In this document: piece after piece, positions 45,164-56,100 of the stretch
How the letters are laid out: each line of letters begins with the position of its first letter
Numbering within the stretch: position 1 is the first letter of the stretch
Assembly (NCBI RefSeq): GCF_963678635.1
Contig: NC_087068.1
Location: 55,584,467 to 55,648,466 of the forward strand
Reading direction: 5' to 3'
From: Symsagittifera roscoffensis
Taxonomy: Eukaryota; Xenacoelomorpha; Acoela; Convolutidae
Length of the DNA stretch: 64,000 bases
Position numbers and translations under genes: made by a program
Notes under the pieces: model-generated
What the model was told of the DNA's origin: nothing
Databases searched by the model: none
What the model saw: the letters and a program-made list of their open reading frames with translations, nothing else

Positions 45164-46785
45164 TTAATTTTTTAAACATCATGACCGGCAGACCGGATGC
45201 TCAAACTAATGCCCTAGCCAACGGGACGGTAGGGTAGTTCGGAGCGCGGAAGCCTTCCGGATTCCACAAAAATAGCTTTCTAGCCTAGTTAAGACCAAAA
45301 AAGTACCAGGAAAGGTGGGGGTATTGGCCGTCCCGTCGTTCCCTGAGAGGTTTGTGACCAAAAACGCTTAAAAACATACAGGAAACAAAACAAAACTAGT
45401 ATAGTAGCTAATAAAAATCAAAAAACATAAAAAAAACCGAAAAATTTTAAAACAGTAAAAATATATATATGATCAGTAGAAGTCATCCCCTCAGACGAGA
45501 TGTGATCCGACGCTCCCGTTTGTTGTTGTTAGAAATATTGTTGGTACAGGCAGTTATATCAGTCAGCATCGTTACGATCAAACTTGTGGCCCGTTTCTGG
45601 TGCTTGTACTGTAGGGTTATTTGAGTCTTTAAGCACGCTAATGCTAATTTGCGCTCAATCCGGAAGGGTCTCGGGATTAGAGCATAAGACTGATCCGGCA
45701 AGCAGTGCAAGGACCAATAATAAGAGGCTCATGGACAACAACAAAGGAGTGCTGGGTATCGTTACAACGTTTTGTATCGCATTTGGTACAAAAATAAGAT
45801 ATAAATTTGTGGGGGGTTGCAAATTTCCGAGTTAAGCACCTTAATTCGGAAATCCAGAGGGGTATAATGTTACTAGTGTTGATATCTCTACAGCCTATAT
45901 TAATACTCCTATACCGTATTTCAGTGAAAAACACAGTAAGCAGACCGGTTTTTAGGGTCAAAATAGTGATATTTTGTTCCCCCACAAATCGCGATTTCTG
46001 AAATATCGATAATTTTTGAAACGGAAAAAAGCACTAAATTAGTTCGTTACATCGTAATTGTACTAGTATAGTCAGTGGAAACGGTTAACTTTAGTTCCGA
46101 AGTGTTTGGAACCAATTGGGTACCGAAAATCGAATTTTCTTGATTTTTGAAAAAAACGAAACGCTACAAAAGAAGTAAACTTTTTGAAGTTTTTGCGTTA
46201 GGAAAGTAAAAATTGTTGTTCGGACAACGTTTGCTAGTGAATCGACAGGTCTTAAAACTCGTTTGCCAATAACCTTCCGGGTTACAGTGAAATCGAACTT
46301 TGCAAGTTTGACTTGGTGGATTCATCATTCCGCAAGGGCCCAGTTAGCATTGTTTTTGGCAAAATTTTTCAACTAGAGTGTTTTAGATCGAGTTTTTTTG
46401 CATTGAACTAGAAGAGTACCGGCCTTGTGAGCTCGGATCAATAATTGCTAGGTCGTAAAGAGAAAACTTTGGAAAGCCCTTATACCCCTACCAAAGGGTA
46501 GTGATGGTTGAATAAGTCAATTTTACGCTGTTCTAGACAAAAAGGGAGAGCTAAGGAAACCAGAAAACTATAGTCGAGTCAAAACTAGGCTAGTTATAAG
46601 ACCCTTCACAGCTAAGGAGAATTGTCAAATAAGCAGCTTAGCTTCAATATGGAAGGGTCTAGGGCCGGAATACACCCTTCCTAGTTAATTCATATAGCAT
46701 GATAGTTTCGGAGACCGTATCGGGAAGGGTCTCGTGCGAAACTTTTAAAGTCCCGGAAAAGCTATTTTTAAAAACCCGGAGGGGT
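45164..46785. other. D 5' leader
   Basis: Non-coding. It shares pieces with the B leader (TTAGACCAAAAAAGT-like strings near 45290, TTGTTGTTAGA-like near 45520). Short CGGAAGGGTCT and CCCTTCC strings recur around 46480-46780. Confidence 0.5.
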
Positions 46786-47350
46786 CCCAATAATTGTGCT
46801 CTTGCCTGTCTGAAAACCTATCCGATGGATCAAAGTTATATTGGTCGTTGGATCGTGCGCTTGGACGGATACTACAGGGTCATAGAGCACCGTATCCGTT
46901 ACAAGCACCAGAACGCTGATAGCCTCAGTAAAAAGACAGAATTCTATGAGCGACTAGAAGAGAAACAGGCCGATAAAGCAGAAATCAAAGATTTTCATTT
47001 CTAGATAAGGAGACCTACGATAAACTGCCACTCACAAGGTGGCTGGACAAATTAGGGCACCCCATACCAAGGACACCCTGAGCTTCCGGTGGAAACGGCC
47101 GTCGAAATAGAGGTCTTGGCCATTGGCGATCTTGTCCGCTGGATCTGCTAGTCCAATCCAATCTGGTACAGCAAGCGCTTACCAGGCTGGGGATAAACAG
47201 CATAGCCCTGCTAAATAGGACAGTGAACGTGGCACCGGACGTCATGGGAAGCTCCGTGACTTGCTAGATAGGGGGTGGCTGGGATATGACGGCAGATGTC
47301 ACAGTGGATTTGGATGATGACGCGCGTCTACACGTTTTGGCCGTGATACC
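46786..47350 (+). pseudogene. pol: Element D RNase H fragment fused to a giant-ORF fragment
   Basis: 46792-47004 encodes the end of RNase H (NCALACLKTYPMDQSYIGR, KHQNADSLSKKTEFYERL). The linker follows in other frames (PLTRWLDKLGHP; SNLVQQALTRLGINSIALL at about 47150-47212). At about 47272 the sequence switches to GGGATATGACGG and onward, matching the giant ORF of B at 37920. The join removes about 10 kb of element. A run of N follows at once. Confidence 0.75.
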
Positions 47351-47550
47351 NNNNNNNNNNNNNNNNNNNNNNNNNNNNNNNNNNNNNNNNNNNNNNNNNN
47401 NNNNNNNNNNNNNNNNNNNNNNNNNNNNNNNNNNNNNNNNNNNNNNNNNNNNNNNNNNNNNNNNNNNNNNNNNNNNNNNNNNNNNNNNNNNNNNNNNNNN
47501 NNNNNNNNNNNNNNNNNNNNNNNNNNNNNNNNNNNNNNNNNNNNNNNNNN
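47351..47550. other. Assembly gap
   Basis: Exactly 200 N, the usual placeholder for a gap of unknown size. The true distance between D and the PLE is not known, and the translated frames through it are meaningless. Confidence 0.99.
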
Positions 47551-47668
47551 TTTTCTTCATTTTTAATTTCACATTTTTGTTTTGTGGCTAATTTTAATGC
47601 TAACATGTAAGTTGTTTCAAAATTTTGTTGTTTTAGCCAGAATTTTTCGATTCTGGAACTATAGCCTT

Positions 47669-48150
47669 AGTGTCAGCTCCCTACTTCTAAACTCGTCGCG
47701 CTTGTTAATTGCCGGTCTCTCTTTCCTAAAGTGCAGCGCCTACAATGTAAGTAACTTGATGCTGCTGGACGCCTGGTCGATTATTTTCCAATTAAACTCA
47801 GACTTACCGCTCTCACTACCACACTGCCTTATATGCTGTCCAACTGGTGTATCCTCTTTTCGGTGTTCCTCAACCCTTGTGGTGAGATGTCGGACCGTCT
47901 GGCCAACATAGATGGATTTGCACCCACAATATTCAAATCTGTACACCACTTTTGATTTCAGTTCACTGGAAAAAGAGAATTTTAGAGAGGGCATACAAGT
48001 TTTCAATTTCCTCGTCGTGAATATTATCAGCGCATTGGTGATATCGCGCACTTTTTTTGCTAATGTCTGACTGTGATTCCCCCTATATTGGACCATCAAG
48101 ATGGGTGGTGAATCACTGCTATAATCACAGGGTTTCTTTTTCTCAGCCAT
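47669..48150 (-). pseudogene. PLE GIY-YIG endonuclease domain
   Basis: The frame reads KVVYRFEYCGCKSIYVGQT with R-x3-T-T-R-V-E-E-H after it. This is the GIY-YIG nuclease signature in its PLE form (Y near the first strand, YVG for YIG, Arg and His-containing helix). The Cys pair C-G-C before it is usual in PLEs. An in-frame TAG (47738-47740) replaces an expected acidic residue; beyond it the frame continues through the conserved tail (ALHFRKERPAIN, SRELTL). The enzyme nicks target DNA to prime reverse transcription. Confidence 0.88.
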
Positions 48151-50289
48151 GTTCTTTTTGTTTTGCCCTCGCTGATGATCTTTTCAAGGGCATGGGATGC
48201 AACCCGCGACGACCAACTTTCCGGATATTGGTTATCCAACCACTGCTCACGGTTGATTTTCATGGCTTTATCATATTCTTCCCATGTTGAGGTACTGCGG
48301 AAAACCCGGTGAACAGTTCCTTCAATCACACTTCTCTTGTACTGAAGGGGGGCGCAGCTTCTAAAAATTAGTATGGTACCTGTATCTGTTGGTTTTTGAT
48401 ACCACCCACAGCTAATTTTCCTGCTTTTTTGAATACTAATTTGTAAATCCAAAAATGCCAAAGCTCCGTTTGTGTTTGGTGTCTCTAATAAGAACTTTAA
48501 ATTTGGATGTAGTAAGTTTGCAGCCCGTAGCACTTTTTCGGGATCACCCTTCACTGTTCTCACTATATCATCAACGTAACGGAGAAATAACTTAGCTTGT
48601 TGCCCTGGCTTGTTTTTCTCTCTTATTGCGATGCATTTTCTGCAGTACCAGACGGTTTCACTTATATTTCGATACTCATCATCTGATATATCACCTCATT
48701 TTACGTGATACCAGTTCAAACAGCATTCACATTCTACACCTTTTGACCTGTACGTGACTTTCTTATTGCACTCGGGACATATTCCGTGAAGATCTTTCTC
48801 GGGCAAAAACATTTCGGGAATATCCCTTGATAGTGCAGTTTCGTACTGCTTCAGCCAAAGATTTGCTAAAAAAAACGGCAAGAGATTCCCCCATTGCCAA
48901 ACCATCTTTCTGAACGTACCATGTTTCATTGCACTTGAAATCGACTTAATTAACAGCCATGTTCAACAGTCTCTTCATGGTTTTCCTAGCAATTGATGGT
49001 GGTTCATCTTGCTCATACAGTTTTCTCAGAGCTATGTCTATCGCTTCTTTCAGTGGAACATTTGTGTACAAACTCTTCACATCTAGAGACATCAAGTTTT
49101 CATTGGGCTCAAGATTAGTGCTCTCTAAGATTTCTCTCGCATCTAGTGAGTTGGTTTCGATGTTTGCGCCCTCAATTTTCTCAAAAAATTTTGCAAGAAC
49201 CTTGTTCAAGTTATAATAAGAGCTACAAGGCAAGGAGAGGACCGGTCTTAATGGGGTATTCACTTTATGCACTTTCGCCAACCCATAAAGCCTGGCGGGC
49301 TGCCCCCCAGTAGACCTCATCCTTGTGTAGAGACTCTCATTTACTTCATCTTTTTTCCTCATAGCCAACAACTCCTTATTGATGTCTCTTTCTATCTTCA
49401 AAACAATCGCATCACTTGTTCCTTTACTTTTGCTGAATTGATTTGAGTCTAATGTATCCGACAACTTGTTCTCGTAGGTGTCCTTTCTCATTACACAAAA
49501 ACCCACGCCTTTGTCATACGGTACCGCAACTAATCCATTACTCTTCAGATACTTTCGGGCCTTCTCAACGCCTTTGTCAGATGGTGTTTGTTTCACCCTT
49601 TTAGCATAGGTTTTTGCCACAGCTTCGATCTCACAAAGGGACTCCCCGGGGACTTTACGAATTTTGAGATCCGATAGAAAGATGTCAATGTCGGCGAGAA
49701 AGTGCGTCTCATTAAATTTATCCCTGACGGGATGCTTTGGCCCTAATGCCAACACTTGTTGTACCCAATTTGGTATTTCAACATCATCAAGAGCTCTTAC
49801 CGAACCCTCACCTTGCTTCCCTAGAGTTCGGTCTTGCCTTTCTGATAGTTTCATTAGCTTCTTCTGATGGGTCTCTTTGACCGTTGCTATTTGCCTTTGT
49901 CCCCTAAGACTTAAATATTTAATTACCGAAGGCCAAAACTTCTCATCTACACCCTTCTGTACTGCGCCTCTCGCCCTTTCTAGTTTGACTTCAACGTTTT
50001 TCTCATCTGTCCTTGCCTTGTTTATCTCCGTTCTTAGAAGATTTGTCTGAAAACTGTGTATCGCTTGGTTCGAAATTACCCCATTTTCCGGTACCCTGAA
50101 CCTCAAAAAATCAGGTATAATGTCGTTTTCTAGACAATTTCTCAAAAAATTAACACATTGGTGACACTTGATAAATTTAACATATATGGATGCATAATCA
50201 CGGACTAATTTCCAAATGAGTTTTTCTTCCAAAGTCCCAATCAAGAATGGAGGTGGGAGTACAACTGTGATCATTGGTTTGCAGGCCAC
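48096..50289 (-). pseudogene. PLE reverse transcriptase with an inserted PHD-type zinc finger
   Basis: The 447-codon frame (50289-48946) holds the N-terminal domain and RT motifs LYGLAKVHK, PLRPVLS and SLDVKSLYTNVP (motif A with its Asp). An in-frame TAA (48946) and a one-base insertion in an eight-A run (48868-48875) break motif B (QKDGLAMGESLAVFF). Motif C (YVDD) is at 48567-48578, followed by the thumb (48563-48096: LAFLDLQISI, GWYQKPTDTGTIL). Between motifs B and C lies a C4HC3 zinc finger (48633-48779). The telomerase-like PLE RT is recognisable throughout; the finger is the unusual part. Confidence 0.9.
48633..48779 (-). other. PHD-type C4HC3 zinc finger inserted in the PLE RT
   Basis: Spacing read directly: C-x2-C-x12-C-x2-C-x4-H-x2-[stop]-about 20-C-x2-C, with a Trp two residues before the last Cys pair (VWYCRKC). 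The fifth Cys position is TGA (48696-48698), one base from TGC. The pattern fits the PHD finger, which usually binds histone tails. It sits between RT motifs B and C, where PLEs do not normally have one as far as I know. Confidence 0.75.
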
Positions 50290-50335
50290 GAGGAATAAAC
50301 CTCATGTGACACAAAGCAACTCAAATAACACAAAT

Positions 50336-50978
50336 TCAACTCACCCTCTCCGTTGAAGCCTCCTCGTCAGTCCGACCAACAGTTGCCTGGCCTATGTTCA
50401 CCAGTCTTCTTTTCTCCGCCCTCCTTCTCGATTGAGATTTCTTTTTCATGTTTGAACGAAGCTTGGACAAGACAGCTGGCAAGTTGTCTTGATGTTCGAA
50501 CACAATCCTCAAAGACTTCAGCTCCGGCTGGACGTCCTGGTGCAGTGCCTGATATTCGTTGACCAGCTCCGTTCTTCTCTTCCTCTTTGAAATGAGACAC
50601 TTTGTAATAGCAATGACAAGAATACCCGAGCTGATCAGCTGGTTCCTGATATCCGGTGTACCGTTTCTCTGACAGTATACAGTTGCGCTGATATTTGTCA
50701 GTGTCTTCAGGATTTCTGTTAATTCCTCTGCAGTGCAAGCTCTGTAATTGTTTGTGCGGTGGCTGTTGATAGAATTATTGATGATGTCGTGCCACACCAC
50801 CACTTGACGTTTTTCTGCTAGAGATGCCCTGCAGAGTAGGCTTGCGAGGTTCTTCTGTGGGTTCGTGGTGTTCGGGTTTAAAGAAAGTCCCGGAATAGCC
50901 AAAAGATTTGGGTAGAAATTGTTCTTTTTCCGGGTTGCTAAGTTGTTCCAGGCTGTGGTAGAGGGAGCTAGCCGCTAC
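50336..50978 (-). pseudogene. N-terminal ORF of the PLE
   Basis: Open from about 50978, with no ATG at the start, to a TGA at 50336. It reads RLAPSTTAWNNLATRKK, FYPNLLAIPGLSLNPN, then VVVWHDIINNSI, ISATVYCQRNGTPDIRNQ and a basic tail (KKKSQSRRRAEKRR). The strand-helix alternation with W-H-D-I and later I-V-YC could be an SGNH-like fold, but I cannot show a catalytic set. The open start follows TTGTAG and the end holds GAGAGGGTGAGT, which look like splice acceptor and donor sites. The segment may therefore be an exon. Product unknown. Confidence 0.6.
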
Positions 50979-51184
50979 AATGTAGACCATTTCAATTCTA
51001 ACATGGTAAAATATAAAAAGATTTTTCAACTAAAAAGATTTCTCCACTAAAACAAGGGAAAAGTAAATTTTAAATTACGTCTCCTTGTAGGAGAGACTGT
51101 AATTGACAACTGGCTCAATGCCGTAGGGTTTCAAAATTTTACATCTAAATATTTTGAGAATGCGTTAAAATTGTAAATTTAAAC

Positions 51185-51220
51185 AAACGTTTTCGCACAT
51201 TTTGTGCATCTTCAGGTTTC
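51185..51220 (-). ncRNA. Candidate hammerhead ribozyme in the PLE 5' region
   Basis: The minus strand reads CTGAAGA, then GCACA-AAA-TGTGC (a perfect 5-bp stem with a three-base loop, after one T), then GAAA and ACGTTTGT. CTGANGA, stem II and GAAA are the hammerhead core, and a short AC/GT stem III with a following TTA would supply the NUH cleavage site. PLEs are known to carry minimal hammerheads in their terminal repeats. Stem I is weak here, so activity is doubtful. Confidence 0.55.
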
Positions 51221-51418
51221 AAAAATTCTAAGCTATCTGTACAAATCGATCAAAGATCATAAAAAGTGTCACACACATCATTACTTCAAAATTTTAAAAA
51301 TTCAACCAATCAAAACTTTTTAAATATCACTGAAATTATGTAACAACTATTATGTAACATATTAATACATTTTGTCACAAATTTCTGAGAGTTTTCTTCA
51401 TATATTTTTCACATTTTC
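51221..51418 (-). repeat. PLE 5' terminal region
   Basis: AT-rich. It resembles 44060-44220 in the PLE remnant and, at its outer end, the sequence just right of the gap. It has no ORF. Confidence 0.5.
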
Positions 51419-52340
51419 TGTAACATTCGCCCGGAAGATACATATCGACGGATAACAAAACTAAGTCTTAAGACGACTGGCTAGCGTCTAAACAGAGCTT
51501 TGCATGTTTTTCACCGTCTCTACCAAGCCAGTACTTTTCGGTGGTCTTTCTTACATCAGGCTGACAAAAACGTTACTGTTCTCCGGCTTCGACCAGAACG
51601 CTCAAATTAACTAGATTACATGCAAAAATAGTGAGCTCATGGCTGGGTCTCAGTATCCCCAGACCACGAGGTCACTCCTAAAAACAGGGCTACTACTTAT
51701 TATATTACTATTGTTTTTGTTCAGTAGATAAAAATCATCATCTCCATCGAAGATGGATCAACCCTTCCCCCTCTACTTCTAGCTCCTCATTCTTGTCAAA
51801 ACGAATTAAGATCTTAATTAAATTCAAGTCAGGACATGACGGATGCTAAAATTCAATATAAGTTCATAAAAGTCCACGTCCCGAGACCCTTCCGGATTCT
51901 TGAATCCGGTGAATCAAGCTTCTTAATGTCCAGTTCACAATAACTCGGAAGGCTGGGTTTTACCCTTCACCGTTCTTGGCAAGGGCCTTGCAACTATTGT
52001 AGCAGCACAATAGTTGCAACTCGGAACGCTCTCTGCTATTCTGTATTTTGTTGTCGTTCTCTAATCTCGATTTTCGTACTGTTCGCAATCGCAGATAAAA
52101 GTTGTTCTGTTTTTTCTTGCTCTTTTAGCTAAAAATGGCCGTTTCTGACGTTTCTCAGAAATATGACGTCATAATTCGAATTTTTAAAAATTAGAATTCC
52201 AGAATCTTCTAGCCTTCACCGTTTGGCTAATCGTTCAAATAACGTCCTTATCCGTTCTAAATCGCCAATTCGGAAGGCTTGCTGCTAAAATCCTGAATTC
52301 TGCAGAGACTGCATTTTGGCCATTCTGGTCGAATGTCACA
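51419..52340 (-). repeat. 3' LTR of element C
   Basis: On the minus strand it begins TGTGACATTCGACC at 52340 and ends GGGCGAATGTTACA at 51419; length 922. It aligns with the D LTR from end to end. Near 51880-52010 it has CCTTCCG / CGGAAGG strings and an inverted TTGCAACTATTGTGCTGC / CTACAATAGTTGCAA pair. Confidence 0.9.
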
Positions 52341-52350
52341 TACTCCCCGG
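52341..52350 (-). promoter_or_regulatory. Candidate polypurine tract of element C
   Basis: CCGGGGAGTA on the minus strand, touching the LTR start, with the B equivalent CCGGGGGGTA. The preceding ATGAGGACATTGA is also shared with B. Confidence 0.5.
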
Positions 52351-53161
52351 ACAGTCCGGTCAATGTCCTCATTGAATCGCGCAATGTTCTAAGTGGTTAC
52401 AGTGTCATCGAACAGAATTTACAAAATGCACGAAATTACTTTTACCTACGTCACATCGACTCACTGCAGAATATAAATGGCATCATCCTACATCACTATA
52501 GCCTTCAAATTCTTTCATTAATCTGCACATTGAGGATATGACTTAAGATAAAACATATTTTCTGACTTCCAGTGTCAATATCCCGATTGAAACTTTTTCT
52601 CCTAGATTTAAAAGGTGTTGGCTTGCAGGACAGTCCTGCCAACCAACAAGCTAAAATTATCCTACTATGCTCCTTCCCTTCGGAAATCTTGCTTGTTTAT
52701 TGTCCTGAATATTAAAACTAAGGAACTTTGTGGTTTAGAAAGAACAATGCAACAACCTCCCTCCTCAAGAAGTTACTCAAGTTTTTCATGTCACCACAAA
52801 GTGATCAGTCTTCCTAAGTGATTAAAAACAATCATGCAGGCTGGAATATTTAAATATACTCTTCCCTCAAGCCTTTCTAAATAAATAATAAGTGAGTGTC
52901 TCTAAAGCCACTTCAACTAAAACCAAAATGCAAATTTATAAATGCAACAATTTCCAAACTCAACTTAAATGTTTCAGTTTTCAATTACAACTTGGTTGCT
53001 TGGTTTCTCATTTGAGTTTTTCACACACATAAAACAATTTTGAGTTTTAACTTTTCTCCCTCATCCCTTTGTTCTCTTCTTTTTTCATCGTTTAGAAGTT
53101 CTAAAACTTCTAAATTCTTCTAATTTTCTTTCTTGTTGCCTCTTGTTTTCTCGACCATTCA
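52351..53161. other. 3' untranslated region of element C
   Basis: Non-coding, AT-rich, between the giant-ORF stop and the LTR. The part nearest the LTR (52351-52500) is shared with B. No poly(A) signal is clear enough to call. Confidence 0.5.
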
Positions 53162-56100
53162 TCAATGCTCCATTTCCTCCTCCTGTGACGCTGACTCTGC
53201 ACTCTCGGTCTCCGTGTCTTGTAGCACGTCATTGACTATCCTGACGCTGTTGGAAGCCGTCCTCCAACACTTCTGCTCTTCCACCCTCTGTTTACAGCAA
53301 GGTAGGGGATCCACGTTTGATTCTCTGTTTCTACAGAAGCTGTTGTGGAGACACAACGTCACGTTTCTCTCCAAATCTTCTTTCAGCATCTCTGCCTTCT
53401 CATTTCCACTACGCTCGCTCGTCCTGGAAATTCTTTTCACAGCGGTGGTCACTGCATTCCGATGGGTCACGAAAGCTCGCTTGAAAGCTCCTGCCCCAAT
53501 GTCCAGCTGATATTCACTGTACACTCTGCCATGCTTCGACATATGCTTTTTCGCATACTCGTACAACCATGCAGTCATGTTAGCTCTGAACCATGGCATC
53601 AATCGTTTTCTTGCCCATATCTTCTTCACTTCCATCGGAATGTTTAGAACTTTGCACATTGTCTCAAAAAGATCTAAATCTTTTAGACAATCTAATTTCT
53701 GCAATTGTTCTCTCGTCGGTGCTTCCTGTCCATTATTTTCTCTCACATGAGCTTCCAGCCATCGTATCGCCATCATAACTCCCACTATCACTATTGTTAT
53801 GGGCTGTGATGAATCTGGTAAACCCATGGAGAGCAGCTCTCCAGAGTCCCAGATCAACACCAGATTACTACGCTTGGGATACCACCAGGTCTGCAGCAAG
53901 CAGTGGCAAGGAAACTCGTCATGTGTCAACATGATGCTCCTCCAATTGCGTTTTCCCGAAGCTTCCAGCAATGGTTCCACTTCCATCATCACTCGGTGGA
54001 TTTCATCATTCTCATCTACTGCATTGTAATCTGAGACAGTTGATCCTCTCTGTTTCTGTTTTTCGAAGTCACTGAAGTTCCCGCTCACATATCCCATGAA
54101 CTTCTTTCCTAGTATTGACTCCAACTCCTCTTTGGTTCTTTCTGGGACTGCTGAGAACATCTTACATAGTAACTCGTAAGACTTTTCAGACATTCTCGCC
54201 AATCTCACGCACTTTGGCACTGAGAAAGCTTGATCCACGATCGTTCTTGTACTCTTCACGTCCACAGCCACGAAATGTACAGGGTATCTGCTCTTGCACA
54301 TTGGAGCCAACGTTGAACCCACCAAATATCGTGCTCCTGATGGTCTACAATAAGTTTCGCTGTGTCTGATGTTCATCTCCGTTTCGATTGCTTCCCTCCA
54401 TTTTCCTATATACTTCTGCTCAGTCTGCAGAACCCCTGGGAATACTTCTACGCTGATGGCTGTGACCATCTCATGTTTCTGTTCTAGATTCAATAGTGAC
54501 TCTAAAGAACCAAACATGCTGTAGAATCCTAGTGCTGTCACTAGATTCACATCGGTTCCTCCATGGCAATCTGCTATCAGTTCCGTTTCCGTTCTTGCTT
54601 TCATCACTACATTTCCAAACAATACCGTCAACTGCTTGTGTTGTTTCTCCAGGGTTTTCACACAGTCTAGACTTCCACAAACGTGACCCTCTAGTCCACA
54701 GACTTCCGCCAGACAGCTACCAGGTTTGACCCAGTCTTCTGGTCCCCAGCCAGGCAACTCCACTCTATCTTCTCCGTTGCTCTTAGAGGCTGTTATCATC
54801 ACATTATATATGATGTTGAGGTCACGCAGGTTACAGTCCACATTCAGTTCCCTCTGTACGTCCTGTGTCGCCCGTAATATTGAGTCAGCGTTGGGACTAG
54901 GACACCACGATGGCTTCATCAATTCCCACACTGCCATCAAGCTCGTTCTCAGTAATTCATCTGAGAATCCCAACCCAAATTCCACTCTCTTGTCGGATTT
55001 TGGTACTGAAGTTGCAGCCACCTCTTCTTCCAAGACCAATCCCAATTTGGCCTGTGGATTGTTAACGCTCTTAGTCGTCACAATTCTGGACGTCCAGAAT
55101 CTTAGTAACACCGCCTGCTCATAATCAAAGAAGCAATCACGTATGTCTTCACTCAGGAAAGGATTGTATGCTATCCCTATAATCCCGGACACATAGCTAT
55201 AGGACTTCTTCTTGATCGGTCCACAGTATTCACTGGATTTTGGCAATGCTCCCATAGATTCTTTAGTGAGCCTCAACTCTTTGTTTGAGAATCTCCTGAT
55301 CTCGTCTATCTTTTTCATGGGTTCCAGTTCTTCAGGTTCTTTCATGTTCACCCTCATCGGTTTACTTTGCTGCATATCCAGCATTGCTAGTAAGAACATG
55401 GCTTTCGTTCGCTCATCGCCTTCCCTTAACATTTTAACACAAGTGTTTAATGCAGGTACTGAGATCTGCTCTATCAGGAATCGAATGAAACAGAGAGCGT
55501 CTCTCCGCTTTGCACACGCTACTGCTGCTCCCTCCTGGACTATCAGATCCCTCAGATTCGTCATAAGGAAAACTTTTTCCTCCTTTGATCTCTTCCTTTC
55601 TCCCGAATCATATTCTTCGCTAGTCAGTCCCATCATGCACCAGGCGAGCCTGAGTTGTAATTCTGTCCTTACGTAAGGTACTGCCACGAGAGCATGTATT
55701 CTTGGCGTAGTCCTCATTTCCTCTTCGAAATACCTCAATACTACTGCTTTCCATGGAAGGCTCACCAACTGCTCGATCGTCTCCGCCTGTACGTCAGACG
55801 ACGCCAAAGTTCCGTACGCCTTCTGCTTGAGGGTGGTGCCTTGCAACATTGTTTCCAGATAACCCTCCATGGCTTTTTCCTCTTCCAGGGCCATTACATG
55901 CCCTCTAGCCGAGTTTCGGTATTCCAACATCTCCATGTATCCACCGGTGGGTTCATCTATCGACACTGTCTCAGACACCGTCAGTCTGTTGTATTCCACT
56001 GGTGTTAGTTGTCCTGCAACACTTCCCTTTCCATGATTCATGGGAGATGGCTTGAAGTCCCTCATTTTACTCTCTCCACATTGACTGAGTATTTCCATTT

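Larger units (their letters stand above)
44281..47350 (+). mobile_element. Element D: LTR, leader and a fused Pol/giant-ORF fragment, cut by a gap
   Basis: It starts with a well-bounded LTR and primer-binding site, then a leader. From about 46786 there is a short RNase H fragment that joins abruptly to a giant-ORF fragment at about 47272. Gag, protease, RT, integrase and macro domain are all missing between them, so this is a deletion derivative. Its right end lies in or beyond the N gap. Confidence 0.75.
47551..51418 (-). mobile_element. Penelope-like element, decayed
   Basis: On the minus strand the order is 5' region with a hammerhead-like motif, an N-terminal ORF, RT, GIY-YIG endonuclease and an AT-rich end. 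The right end (about 51390-51418, TTTTCTTCATATATTTTTCACATTTT) resembles the left end after the gap (47551-47580, TTTTCTTCATTTTTAATTTC then ACATTTTT), consistent with the terminal repeats of PLEs. Stops at 48946, 48696 and 47738 and a frameshift in an A-run (48868-48875) inactivate it. It abuts the C LTR exactly at 51419. Confidence 0.85.

Noticed and set aside
47264-47606. ORFs of about 100 codons through 47351-47550
   Set aside because: They run through 200 N and are artefacts.
54541-54580. Caspase-like or OTU-type peptidase reading of the DCHGG block
   Set aside because: His-Gly is present, but no matching downstream Cys motif or fold signature is found.
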